Source of the DNA: Congeria kusceri | Taxonomy: Eukaryota > Mollusca > Bivalvia > Myida > Dreissenidae | Reading direction: 5' to 3' | Assembly (NCBI GenBank): GCA_027627225.1 | Contig: CM051027.1 | Coordinates: forward strand, 90,766,151-90,830,150 | Length of the DNA stretch: 64,000 nt | Shown here: positions 12,521 to 26,300 of the stretch, piece after piece | How the letters are laid out: every line of letters begins with the position of its first letter | Numbering within the stretch: the first letter of the stretch is position 1 | Position numbers and translations under genes: made by a program | Notes under the pieces: model-generated | Databases searched by the model: none | Told to the model about the DNA's origin: nothing | The model's input: only the letters and a program-made list of their open reading frames with translations

Positions 12521-14136
12521 CCCCTGTCACACTAGGGCCGCGTTCTCACTGCGATTCCACGGCGTACCAGAAAAATGCAGAACGACGAGGTGCGCGCAAT
12601 ACGATCGCAACCATCACCGCAGCAACGCATTGGCATCGCCAGTAGACGCGTTGGGATCGGTCGCCGTAAGGTCACCATAGCAGCGCAGTAAGGTCTGCTA
12701 CAACGCCACAGGAGCTCCGCGGGCGCGCACAGAGGTCGCAGTGTGAACGCTGTGGTTGTCGGTGGTGCTTGCACGGAGATTGTATGGCGTTCTCTGTCTC
12801 TACGGCGCTTATACGAAGTGTTATTTATGTTACTGCGCTCTTTACAATGACTGTACGGAGCTGTCACGGCAATCATTGTGCTCCTAAAGCGCTTCTACCG
12901 CGTTTACGGCATTTGCATGACAAAAACCAACAAATTAGTATAAATGAATAAACATTCATTTTCACCATGGCTGATGTACGCCACCTATACTTGTAAGCCC
13001 TATGCAAACATTGAGCTACTTCTTATATGGGCAATGTTTGCTGACGGGCTATACCGGGGAAGGACCATTTCTGTGGTGGAAAGTTTTCCTTCTGTGTCTA
13101 TATTTTTCCGACAGGATTTTGATTGCTACTTTCATGTCCTGACATTAGATAGTTATTGTGGATTGCAATAAAAGTTACATACCTGGACAGATAAACCATT
13201 CCTTATTAATGTTCCATAAATATTTGTATGAAAACACTTTCATTTTGCATGCCTGAGCCATTTAAACCTACACACTATTGCATTTTAAAATAATCTCGCT
13301 GTCCTCCACTGTGTAAACTTTAAGCGATATTCTGCTTTCTGAATGGTTTGCGTCATTTCTTTTGGTCTCTCGATTCTATCAACAACTACATTCGTCATCC
13401 GATTGGTTGAAGCATATTTGAACGGTTAAACAAGGCAAGGTAAACATGGCGGTCTGTACATGAATGTAGATTTAAACAAAAGTTTAAATTGGAATTAAAC
13501 GCATTTCCTAGGTAAATTTCGGCACATGTTAATCAGTTTAGGTGTTGTTTAAGTAAAATACGTTGATATATAACTTCATTGTTGCAAATAATGGAAATTT
13601 ATGAAAATTTAAACTTTTAGGTTTCCACCACATAAATGGTCTTTCAGCGATGAGACTTTCCAGCGAATTTAGCCCCATATAAAAGGTAATACTAAATTCG
13701 CAGCACGTCTCATGAATTAGACTAGATGTACGCCAGCAAGCATTTTTCGTTCCCTGCCTTCTTCCCTTTCAACCTCTTTAAATTGCGGGCATGGTTTCAA
13801 CTGTTCAAGAACAAACAAACAACTGATAAAGATGTGTGTATAGACGTCGTTTTATAGGTAGTGCAAACGAACGTCTTCAACACGCTGTCAGCGCAGTAAA
13901 AGCGCAGAGCACACAGTGGAAGCGCCGTGAGATCGCAGACAATCTCCAACAAGAACTTTGAGGAACGTGATAGAAAGTCATGGGAGCTCCATAGCAACGC
14001 CTTGGTCACTGTGAGGATGCAGTGACATCTCCATCTTCACGAAAAATATCAGATTTTTCTAGCGATCTCTCTGCGCTCTGGAAAATAAAACAACGCCGTG
14101 CCAACGCAGTGGAAACGGGGTATAGTGTGACAGGGG
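12521..14136. mobile_element. TIR element with CCCCTGTCACACTA ends
   Basis: It begins CCCCTGTCACACTA and ends TAGTGTGACAGGGG, a perfect inverted repeat. The immediate flanks are TAAA on both sides (12517-12520, 14137-14140), a likely 4-bp target duplication. The arms are GC-rich and unlike the surrounding AT-rich DNA. Phrases such as GCGCAGTAAGG recur as CGCAGTAAGG in the element at 47687-48861. The right end is 43 bp before kinase exon 14180. No transposase is visible. Confidence 0.7.
12983..13724 (+). mobile_element. Insertion family with 10-bp target duplication, copy 1
   Basis: This segment is collinear with 62712-63426 and, inverted and truncated, with 61628-62079. It lies between two exact copies of GATGTACGCC (12973-12982, 13725-13734). 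The 5' end reads ACCTATACTTGTAAGCCC and the 3' end ATGAATTAGACTA. No terminal inverted repeat is seen, but the 3' end carries a subterminal hairpin: GATGAGAC and GCGAATTTAG pair with CTAAATTCGC and GTCTCAT. There is no coding capacity. Confidence 0.7.
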
Positions 14137-14179
14137 TAAAAATTACCTTGATGAAAAACCATTTGTTTCATTACTGTAG

Positions 14180-14340
14180 GTGGACCTGGGACAAAGAAGG
14201 GTCGAATGTTGGACAACCTGACCAATGCATACGGCATGGAAGTCGTGAACGTGGAGAACGTTATCTTACAAAACCTCGCTAAGAAAGTAGAGGATCCTGA
14301 CCCAGGAAAAATAGTGATCATGGTGCAGCAACTTCTGAAG
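14180..14340 (+). CDS. Kinase-like gene, P-loop exon
   Basis: Acceptor TTACTGTAG, donor GTAAGT. It enters needing one base from the previous exon (G|GT) and leaves in phase 0. It encodes GGPGTKKGR, then MEVVNVENVILQNLAKKVE, which corresponds to the NMP-binding strand and helix but lacks the usual arginine. Confidence 0.85.
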
Positions 14341-17300
14341 GTAAGTGTGACAAAGAGTTAGTCAGGATTTACAAAGTTTTGTTGTTATAAACATGACAGC
14401 ACCATATGACTTCTTGGCATACATTCATTCAGCATATCATCAATGCAAGGTGTTAAAGGGACTTGTTCACAGATTTTTGCATTTTTTAGCTCACCTGAGC
14501 ACAAAGTGCTCATGGTGAGCTGTTGTGATTGCCCGTCGTCCGTGGGTGCGTGTGCGGTGCGTGCTTGCGTCCGTCGTCAACTTTTCATTCAAACTACATC
14601 TCCTTCTAAACCACTTGGCAGATTTTTACCAAACTTCACAGGAATGATCATTGGGTGACCCTCTTTCAAAGTTGTTCAAATCGTTAAGGTCCGCTGCATA
14701 TGTAGGTCACCAGAGCTAAAAATAGATTTTAAAAGTGTAAACTTAAAAAATCTCTGAAACCGCAAGGCCCAGAGGTTTCTTATTTGGTATGTAACATCCT
14801 ATAGTGGTCCTCTACAAAGATTGTTCAAATTATGCGCCTGGGGTCAAAACTGGCCACGCCCCGGGGGTCACATTGTTTATATAGAATATATAGCAAAATG
14901 ACTTTAAAAATATTCTCCTCTGAAACCACAAGGCCCAGAGGTTTCATATTTGGTATGTAACATCCTATAGTGGTCTTCTACAAAGATTGTTCAAATTATG
15001 CCACTGGGGTCAAAATGGGCCATGCCCAGGGGGTCACATGGTTTATATAGAATATATAGCAAAATGACTTAAAAAATCTTCTCCTCTGAAACCGCAAGGC
15101 CCAGAGGTTTCATATTTGGTTTGTAACATCCTTTAGTGGTCATTTACAAAGTTTGTTCAAGTTCTGCTCCTGGGGTCAAAACGGGCCACGCCCGGGGGTC
15201 ACATGGTTTATATAGAATATATAGCAAAATGACCTTAAAAATCTTCTCCTCGGAAACCACAAGGCCCAGAGGTTTCATATTTGGTATGTAACATCCTATT
15301 GTGGTCCTCTACAAAGATTGTTCAAATGATGCCCCTGGGGTCAAAACTGGCCACGCCCTGGGGGTCACATGGTTTATATAGACTTAAATAGCGAAATGTC
15401 TTTAAAAATCTTCTCTGAAACTACAAGGCCAAGAGGTTTCATATTTTGTATGTAACTAAGTGGTCATCTACAAATATTATTCAATTTATGCCCCTAGGGT
15501 CAAAACTGGCCACACCCCGGGGGTCACATAATTGACCTATACTTAAATAGCAAAATGACTTTAAAAATCTCCTAAAAAACCGCAAGGCCCAGAGGTTTCT
15601 TATTTGGTATGTAACATCGTATAGTGGTCGTCTACAAAGATTGTTCAAATTATGCCCCTGAGGTCAAAACTGGCCAAGCCCTGGGGGTCACTTGGTTTAT
15701 ATAAACGTAAAGAGCAAAATGTCTTTAAAAATCTTCTCCAGAAACTGCAAGGCCCAGAGGTTTCATATTTGGTATGTAACATCCTATAGTGGTCCTCTAC
15801 AAACATTGTTCAAATTATGCCCCATGGGTCAAAACTTACCATACCCCAGGGGTCACATGGTTTATATAAACTTAAATAGCAAAATGACTTTAAAATTATA
15901 ATCCTCTGAAACCGCAAGGCCTAGAGGTTTCATATTTGGTATGTATATGTGGTCCTCTACAAATAATTGTTCAAATTATGCCCCTGGGGTCTAAACTGGT
16001 CACGCCCAGGGGGTCCCATTGTTTATATAGACTTTAATAGCAAAATGACTTTAAAAATCCTCTCCTCTGAAAAGGCAAGGCCCACAGCTTTCCTATATGT
16101 AGTACGTAACATTGCATAGTGGTCCTCTCCAAAGATTGTTGAAATTATGCCCCTGGGGTCAAATATTGCCACACCCCAAGGGGTCACATGGTTTATATAG
16201 ACTTAAATAGCAGAATGACTGTAAAAAGCTTTACCTGAAACCGCAAGGCCCAGATTAAGATTGTTCAAATTATGCCCCTGGGATAAAAATAAGCCACACC
16301 TCGGAGATGCAAATTCTGATTGGGTTACAAGGTCTCAGGTGAGCGTCCTAGGGCCCTCTGGACCCTCTTGTTTAAGTATGCCATTAAATGTCTAACAGAT
16401 TAAAGCATCGGAACTAAAAAGTCCATGTATAATAACAAGAAAAGTATTTAGAAAAAAAAGAAAAAAAAAAAAAAATTCCCATCGGGGTTCAAACCCAGGA
16501 CCTCCGGATTAAAAGGCTATCGCCTTAACCACACGGCCATTCTGACCGCTATATTACCCTGCATTATTTACTTTATGTAAGTGTTCCACGTGATGTCAAC
16601 AGATTAAACGAAAACAACAGAAACACTCCAAATTATTCCATCGTTTAGCGTTACAAACACTGTATAAATTTATCAATGTCACAGGGATCTCACTAGGATT
16701 TTAAAATAGGAGTCATGGGGCTCCTTCCCCCTAAAAAGTAGGAGTGCCAAATAGAAAAGAAATAAAAATGTAAGTCCAGCATGTGACTAGGCATGATTGT
16801 TTTTAATATTAAACAATATCTGACAGTTCTAATAATAATTATTATTATTATTAATTTATTATTACTAGGTTATGGAATTATAATGATTATGTATAATTCT
16901 TTAATGATCGTTTCTAATAAAACAATATTATTACCAATGTTTAATTTAAAGCAGGTAATTGATGGTCTAGCCTTGTGAGCTGCTTTGAATGGCCTGGTTA
17001 TTAAAAATGTATGATGTGGTAGTAAAGAACAGCAGGCATGCACACAATCATAAGTTACTGTCAAACTTGTAATTGGAAACATGTGAAAAACACAAAAAGC
17101 CAGACAAGGAGCAGTTATTTTAGGGATATTAAACACCAAAGGTTGTGTTTGCATGTGTTTTACAAATGTTTGTGACATGTAGAATCGGCGATGATAACTT
17201 TTGCGAGGTCGCAAAAATATGTGACATTGCAAAATTTTGAACTTACATTATCACCAATATTGTTCATTTATGTATTTTGAACTTACATTATCACCAATAT

Positions 17301-20300
17301 TGTTCATTTATGTATTGTTATATATATAATACACTAGAACGTTCCTTAAAGTATGTTTACTGATCGATGCATTTATAATCCTGTCAAAATTCGGCCCTAG
17401 ATTTTCGTATGAAACTTCTGTCAAAGACAAAAACTGCTATCATCGTATTATTGACATTTAGGGGAACTCGCCTTTAAGTCGAACGGGTCAACGCTATAGC
17501 ACTTCCCTTCAATGCTCATTGTTCAAAGCCGGGACTCAGCTTGTGCAGGCCATACGCACCGTAGCTAATGTCTCTGTTTTTAGACAAACTGTTTGGTTCC
17601 TGGCTTATTTGCTTTGAATAATAGTTTACTAACAATACCCACTGATTTTGCCCTTGAGTCGAACACTTTTGCCCTTAAGACAAACACAAGTTTGTCCCTA
17701 ACATTAATTGGATTATTCATTGCCTATACACAATAAAATTCATACAATCACATCTAGCGTCCTATGTAGAACCTATGCAAATAATTACTTCGCGAAATGC
17801 TGACATAAATAAGTGTTTAAAAAGACGATGAATTACATGGGCACTTCTAGCGTTTTTTCGAACATCGCAACAACATTACTATATTTAGCACTGATTTGGA
17901 CACAGAAAAATATGTTAATAGAATATATGTAATATTTTGTGCTGCTCGTTGTTAGTGAACTAGGTGATTCTCTACAGATCGAATCATGATAAATGACATA
18001 TATATGTGGTTAAATCCCATCAAGTATGCCAGGAGTTAAGCCCCTGTTTTGTCATAAGGGCGAACTGCGTTCGTCTAAAGGGTTAATTTACCTTTTACAC
18101 AGATTGAATTGAGAAATCTATGAAATAGAATGAAACACTGAAAACTGCCATTTATAATTATAGATTAAGTTAATGTTTTCAATATTTAGTCCTTAGTGAA
18201 TGACGCAAAATGCATCTGGCCGAAATGCCGATGGCATCAGGGTGAATCCTAATCGACAGTTCTGAATTTCTCGCCACACGGAGTTATAAATAGCACTGCA
18301 TGTACAATTTCATCGTGAGAACATTTTTTATGACTACATATTTAGACTGATATTTGAACTTCGAGTAAAAAGGATAAAATTTCATTAAAATGTCTCAAAA
18401 CATTTCAAACTACACCCATCGTTACAAAATACAAAGAACAAAAGGTTCGACTCTGGGGCAAAATCGACTTAAGGGCGAGTTACCCTAAGTGATATTCATG
18501 AAATTTGATTTGTAATTTCAGTAAATTAAATGTGCTGAAGCTGTTTTTCACTCATTTTAACAATTCTGTTTGAATTAGGTTTTCAACTATGTGCTAATTG
18601 TTCTTATTTGCGGATGCCTGTTGTCACATTTTCGCACATTCTAATTAACTTGTGGATTAAAGCTACCGATGAGTGACATAGGAATTAACCAATGTAAGTT
18701 AACAGTAACTGTCTTTAATGGTGTGGGCGGAGCTTAGAGACTGCTTTGGGCGGAGCCAAGTTACTTGACTGTGACAGCTGCAGTGTGTATTGGGGCCGAT
18801 TATTGATTTTATCGCCGCTACTGCCGAGTTTATTGCAGGCATTTATATAGCCTCAGGGTACCATTTCTCGAACAGAACCAACGTTTTATGTGACAGGGTA
18901 TACGCAGTAAGCAGAAATGCATGCGTCCCAGGACTCTTTGTCTAGTTTTGACAAGCGTCCTTTTGAAAAAGTATGCGTCCAAATACGCTTGGTTTGGCGT
19001 TTCCGAGATCCCTGTGTCAATTAATGATTACTCAAAAACGAAATGGGTTTTGCAGGAGATTTCTATGTCCGTAGTGTTATTTTGCTCCCTTGTATACACT
19101 GTTCTTTTATTTTTGGAATTGGTGACAAAAAGTTGAAAAATTGTCAATTCGTCAATCTGTGAACAGGTCCCTTTTAAAGGTATTGTACTTGTTGGTTGTT
19201 AACAATTAAATCAGTCTTCAATGAAGCTTATTTTTATCAGCTTATCCAGACTACAGCTTGACTTCAAGCTAAGAGTCATTGGTTGTTTTCAGCTGCCACC
19301 CAAGGTCCTTATAATGTCCAACATGACCATGTTTGAATTGTGTTCACTGATGCAGAAGTCCCACATCCTTCATCGCATGTTTAGACCACAAGTGGCTTTT
19401 TTATGCAGTCTGTCTTGAAAGTTGATATTCATACACCCTTCATCGGGTTTTGACAACAGGTGGCTTCTTATGCTGCCAGTCTTGAACATTTATGTTCCTA
19501 CATTCGTCATCACATGTTGCCACTACATGTGGCTATTTATTCAGCCTGTCTAGAACATTGAGGTTCTGAGGAATGTTTTGACCATGTGTTGCTTTGAATG
19601 TAGCCTGTCTAGGAACTATGCTCCAACACCGTCATCACGTTTTGACCGCAATTGGCTTTTTCATGCAGTCTGTCTTGAAAGTTTATGTTCATGCATACAC
19701 CCTTCATTATGTTTTGACCACATGTGTTTTTCATGTAGTCTGTCTTGAAACTTATGTTCCTACTCATATTTTGACCACATGTTGCTTTTCATGTAGTCTG
19801 TCTTGAAAGTTTATGTTCCTACATGCTTGATAATCCATGTTTTGACCACATATGGCTTTTCATGCATCACATGTTTTGACCATGTGTGGCTTTTTTCGCA
19901 ATCCTTGAAAATGTATTTTCCTTAAAGAGAGAGGACCACTTGTTGCGTCTGGACATTGTGTTGCGGATGGTCGGCCGTGCCATTGCCCAGTGTGATCAGA
20001 GTAAGATCATCCTTGTGGACCTGATGCCAAACTTGAAGTGGATGCTGCATAACAAACACTTCATCAAAGAGTGTGAACCGGAATTCAAATCATTCCAGGA
20101 GAAGGTTTGAGGATTAATATACTGTGTTGTAGTTTGTAGTTGAATTAGCATGTAAGAGATGGTATAGTTGGCTGGTTGTGTGTGATTTGTATGCCCCCAA
20201 ATGGTGCAAGGAGTACAAGGACCATAACTCTTTCTTGAATGTTTACAGAGTTGTTGCCCTTTGGTTAATTTCTTTGCGAGGAGCATAACTCCATTAATAT

Positions 20301-23300
20301 TGAAGGGAATGAAAATAAAACCGCATATATTGTTAGAGTACATTAGGAGTAAGTGCAGAGTACAAAAACCATAACTCTTTCTTCAATATTTTTGTTATTG
20401 CTCATGGCTTATTTTTCTTGTGCAGAGTATAACTACATAAAGTAATTTTCTTGTGCGGAGCCTAACTTGAAAAGTATTGAAGGGATTCAAATGACACTTC
20501 ATCTAATGATAAAGGCCTTTGAGAGGAAGCGCAGAATACGAGGACCATAACTCACTCTTCTGTCAAAGCACATCTTCGGAGGCTTTGTGATAATGTGATT
20601 GTGCAGTGATAATGCTTGTTGTTTGATACTCTATATAAATGAAGTCTCTATATCACATGAAACAAATATCATAAGAGTACTGTTATAAATTATGACACAA
20701 AAAAACTCAAAAACCTATACCTTAACCTAGATCAAATAAAAAACAAACAGAAATGAACTGCATGTACAAAAACATTATCACAAGGTATTTTAGTGGACAA
20801 CAATAGTACAGCTAAAATTAATTGGCGTATTGTGTCCTGTTGTCTAGAGTTTGCTTTGAAATAGTCAATCGGCTGTTGGAGCTTGTCAACTGAACATTGG
20901 GAAAAGTCTGACTCCAACTCTTTACTTCTGTACACGGGTGGTATTCTGAAACATTCTTAGAATTTCTGCTAACACATTTTTTTTCTCGTAATTTTTTACC
21001 TAAGATATGCATTTTCTTAGTTTTTATCTAAGAAATTTCTTAGAAAAATTTGTTTTAGAAAATAACATCAGAAAACATTCTTTATACAATGGAATTAGTG
21101 AGTTGAAAATGAAAACAAAGTCATTGGGTCTAATAAATGGATATTCAAGTTATGAAATTTAACATTAAAAATGGCATTCAATCATTTAAGTTTATCAATG
21201 TTCTAATATATTGTCATGATCTCTTAAAATCTAAGATTATTCTTAGTTTTTCTCTAATTGTTATAAAATTATCTTAGAAATAATATAAGAATAACTGTTT
21301 TTGTCTTCAAACGTTAGAAAGCTTTGCACGAGTCTCAAAAGTTTAGATTATTCTTAGATAAAAATTAAATACTTTTTTGTCGTTCTTACTTGAAAACCTG
21401 CACACATGTTACATCAGCTGGTGAACACACACTTGCATGTAATAATATGTATATGTTATTGTGTAACTTTCATCAATTTGTTTTTTTGTGGTCTCTAAAG
21501 TCGACAACTAATTGGAAATTAATAAACTCAAATAAAAACTTGATTATATCCAGTTAATCTGCTAATCTGTGCATAAGTCTCATTAAATGGATTTATTGTA
21601 ATATTTTTTCATAATTTAAATATCAATATTATTGTAAGATTCAATGTTTGTGTAATATGTGTTTACTAATTTAATGATATATCACCATATCACCCTTTTT
21701 CTTAAACAAGTATTTTATATTCTTAGACAAATGTTCTCTAAAAATTCTTTGGGAAACTAAGATCAAATCTTAGAAAATAATTATCTTAGCTAAAGTTAAG
21801 GAAACTCTTAGAATATTTCTTAATACAGACCAACTGTACATATAGTGTTTAATCTAGGGGGCATGGCGCTTGATTTGGAAAAGGGACATTTTGTGCGCGG
21901 TGACGCTGTTAAAAAGGGCACATTAGATTTAAATAGTTTTTTCTTGAAGTATTACTGAATGATTCCTTTTATATTGTTGATGATTTTTTAGTGAATTTAT
22001 TAACATATTTTAATTTTCCAATATTATAAGTTATAATTATTATTAAGTTATATTATTTGCAAAGATCAGAAAAATTATTTTATTTGTTATTCATAAGTAT
22101 TTCCAGTGGGCAATCAAGCAAGACAACTTTTAAACTAAAAAGATTATGGGCAAGTTAAAATCATGTTTATTAATGGTAAAATCCTATTACTCTGGTATAA
22201 TTTTTACTTTATCTTTTTTATTGTAGGAAATATTTTTATTTTCATCATTATGGTTTATATGAATTATGCTGTTGATGATGACCTTGCTACTACTAATTTT
22301 ATTAATGATGAAAAGCTAAAGTCAAGACTGAACATTAAGAAAACAAACATTGAAATTCAGATTGAAATGATTTATCCGAATATGTTGGTCCGAAATTATA
22401 GCTAGTTCAGGGAATTTTGGTTATTATTGGAAGAAATGTTGTATACACATGTATTTTTTCATAGTTTATTAATTAAGACGACATTGAGTCTACATTTATA
22501 CGCATTCTGCCCTTTGTTATCACGTTTATAAAAAAAATCACGAAACATGTTAGAAATTGCATATGAAAACGAGGCTGTTAATAGCAGACAATTTACGCCC
22601 ATTTTTAAAACAAAATCAGCATGTTTTTATTGACTCTGGACACAAACTCGTAATCTGAGTGCCCTACTTGTGATTATCTTGGTCACAGATTTGTTTATAA
22701 TAACATGCCATCACAAAGGGCCCTCGTTAACAATCACGAGGCGCTAATTGCCTTTGAAAAGGGCAGGGAAGCGGATCAATAAAGGGGCGTGGCGCGGCGC
22801 CACGCTGATTAGGTCTGGATAAAAAACACTTACATAACAAACACACTATTTGTGTCTAAGAAAAATATATTTTAAGGCCAATAACCGTTATTGTTAGATT
22901 TTTATAAGTTTTTTTTGCAATAATTAGAGAAAAACTAAGAATGTTTCACCTTTTCAGAAAATAATGAATAAATCTTAGAAATTTTATCAAATCTTAGTGA
23001 AAAAAAATGTCTTAGAACGGTTCAGAATACCACCCCAGGTACTTCAGGCCTAAAGAGGTTTTGTTAATATGTAATTTGTAATAAACATCATAACTACGTT
23101 GGTAGGTAATGATAATCACGTAACTTCTTTAGCTGATGAGCTGACACCAGTGTGTCCTTGATTGACTAATTTTTGTGCTAGAATTAAGACATGAAAGCCT
23201 CCAGACTATTACCATAGTTCTGAGATGTCACGGTTACTGTCTATAGGGACTAAAGTAAACAACTGGCAATTTTTAGCTCACCTGAGCACAAGGTGCTCAT

Positions 23301-26300
23301 GGTAAGCTTTTGTCTGTTGTCCTTCGTGCGTCATCAACATTTACCTTGTGAACACTCTAGAGGCCACATTTATTGGCCAATCTTCATGAAACTTGGTAAG
23401 AAAATTTGTCCCAATGATATCTCCGCCGAATTCAAAACTGGCTCATGTGGGGTCAAAAACTAAGTTACTTGGTCAAATTGAAGAAAAAGCTTGTGAACAC
23501 TCTAGAAGTCACATTTTTTACCCAATCAACATGAAACTTGCTCAGAACATTTGTTCTAATGATATATCGGCCAAGTTCGAAAATGGTTCCGGTTCGTTGA
23601 AAAACATGGCCGCCAGGGAATGGGGCAGTTTTCCTTATATGGCTATAGGAAAAGCCTGTGAACACTCTAGAAGTCAAATTTTTTGCCCAATCAACATAAA
23701 ACTTGCTCAGAACCTTTGTTCTTATGATATCTCAGCTGAGTTTGAAAATGGTTCTTCTCTGTTGAAAAACATGGCCACCAGAGGGCGGGGCAGGTTTCCT
23801 TATATGGCTATAGAAAAAGCTTGTGAACACTCTAGAAGTCACATTTTTTGCCCAATCATCATAAATCTTGCTCAGAACCTTTGTTGTTATGATATCTCAG
23901 CTGAGTTTGAAAATGGTTCTTCTCTGTTGAAAAACATGGCCGGGAGGGGGCGGGGCAGTTTTCCTTATATGGCAATAGAAAAAGCTTGTGAACACTCTAG
24001 AAGTCACATTTTTTGCCCAATCAACATTGGTAAATGTTTGGATTGCGTCATCACTTCCTTTACAACTGAAGCCAGTCAAGACACTGTCTGTTATTAACGC
24101 ATTAGGCCTACCTTATCTTAATCCTTTTGCATTTACTGATAAGATCTTCCATGCCAGGAAGTTATCAGTGTATGTATTTGAACCTTCCACCACAGACATT
24201 TTCCATTATGCACCTTTAGCCTATTTGTGAACTTCAGTTTGTTACACCTTTTGTTATGGCATTTGTGTACTGTCAGCCTGGATAATTCTGATGTTTACAT
24301 GTTCAAATGTAGATGAAATGATGTTTAAAATGTTAAATAATAACAATATTTCACATAAAATATAATAATCTAACAACAATACTGATTAAAAACACCAGAA
24401 ACACTTTCGAAAAAATCGGCCGAAAAATTTACAACTGTCAATAATTTTGGACAACACTTTCGGATATTAGTTGATAAAACCAAAAAAATAGCAGAATTAA
24501 GTTTTGTCTTTCTTTTATATTGATCCATTATTGCAAAATCCACCTTTTTAGGTCTCTCTAAACAATTGTACATTGAATGAAAAAAACAACAACACCTAAC
24601 ACAAACTTACAAAGGCTAATTTAAAATATTATGATGAGCACCAGGTTGATTTTTTATTTTAGTAATATTTTTTGATATACTATATTAGTATAATGTGAAC
24701 CTTGAGTTTGTCTGTTTTGGGTTGGTGACTTTTGAATTATTTGAATTTGACTCGTCAAAATTGAATTTTGACCCTTGAAAATTTTGGTCAAAGGGTCAAT
24801 GACCCTTGAAATTTACAGTCTACTGAACACCCTGATTGCTATTGGAAAAGCTTGTGAACACTCTAGAAGTGACAATTTTTGCCCAATCAACAGGAAACTT
24901 GCTCAGGACCTTTTTTCTTATGATATCTCGGCTGAGTTCGAAAATGGTTCCGGTCAGTTGAAAAACATGGCTGCCATGGGGGGGGGGGGCAGTTTTCCTT
25001 ATATGGCTATAGGAAAAGCTTGTGAACACTTTAGAAGTCACATTTTTTGCCCAATCAACATGAAACTTGCTCAGGTCCTTTGTTAGTCACCTGAGCACAA
25101 TGTGCTCATGGTGAGCTTTTGTGATCGCCTTTTGTCCGTCGTGAATCGTTAGTCGTCAACATTCACCTTGTGAACACTCTTAGAGGCCACATTTATTGGC
25201 CAATCTTCATGAAACTTGGTCAGAACATTTTTCGCAATGATATCTCGGCCGAGTTGGAATCTGGGTCATGTGGGGTCAAAAAGTAGGTCACTAGGTCAAA
25301 TTGAAGAAAAAGCTTGTTAACACTCTAGAAGTCACATTTTTTGCCCAATCTTCATGAAACTTGGTCAGAACATTTGTCTCAATGGTATCTCGGCCGAGTT
25401 TGAATCTGGGTCATGTGGGGTCAAAAACTCGGTCACTAGGTCAAATTGAAGAAAAAGCTTGTGAACACTCTAGAAGTCACATTTTTTGCCAATCTTCATG
25501 AAACTTGGTGAGAACATTATTCCCAATGAAATCTCGGCCGAATTCAAATCTGGATAATGTGGGGTCAAAAATTAGGCCACTAGGTCAAATTGAAGAAAAA
25601 GCTTGTTAACACTCTAAAAGTCACTTTTTTTTCCAATCTTCATGAAACTTGGTCAGAACATTTGTCTTAATGATATCTCAGCCGAGTTTGAATCTGGGTC
25701 ATGTGGGGTAAAAAACTAGGTCACTAGGTCAAATTGAAGAAAAAGCTTGTGAACACTCTAGAAGTCACATTTTTTGCCCAATCTTCAGGAAACTTGGTCA
25801 GAACATTTCTCCCAATGGTATCTCGGCCGAGTTTGAATCTGGGTCATGTGGGGTCAAAAACTAGGTCACTAGGTCAAATTGAAGAAAAAGCTTGTTAACA
25901 CTCTAGAAGTCACATTTTTTGCCCAATCTTCATGAAACTTGGTCAGAACATTTGTCCCAATGATATCTTGGCCGAGTTCAAAACTGGATCATGTGGGGTC
26001 AAATACTAGGTCACTAGTGAAATTGAAGAAAAAGCTTGTTAACACTCTAGAAGTTACATTTTTTGCCCAATTAACATGAAACTTGGTCAGAACATTTGTT
26101 CTGATGATATCACTTCCGAGTTCGAAAATGGTTCCGCTCCATTGAAAAACATGGCCCCCAGGGGCAGGGCAGTTTTCCGTATGTGGCTATAGAAAAAGCT
26201 TGTTTACACTTAAGAAGTCACATTTTTTGCCCAATCAACATGAAACTTTCGCAGAACCTTTGTTCTTATGATATCTTGGCTGAGTTTGATAATGTTTCCA

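Larger units (their letters stand above)
16680..19016. mobile_element. Probable hAT-like element with CACAGGGATCTC ends
   Basis: It begins CACAGGGATCTC and ends GAGATCCCTGTG, a perfect 12-bp inverted repeat. The flanks share TCAAT but not at a clean 8-bp register, so the superfamily is inferred only from the ends. It contains a separate TA-flanked element (17461-18485). No transposase was recognised. Confidence 0.6.

Noticed and set aside
12532..12876. 114-codon minus-strand frame in GC-rich DNA
   Set aside because: It lies in the arm of a TIR element, is Arg/Thr-rich from composition, and has no motif.
14488..16370. CRISPR-like array of regular repeats
   Set aside because: Units of ~165 bp are wholly repetitive with no unique spacers, and the genome is animal.
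16478..16548. Functional tRNA gene
   Set aside because: Promoter boxes are present but acceptor and anticodon stems do not pair.
23393..24097. 234-codon open frame on the + strand
   Set aside because: It is four units of a minisatellite core read through; the other copies of the unit are in other frames or broken.
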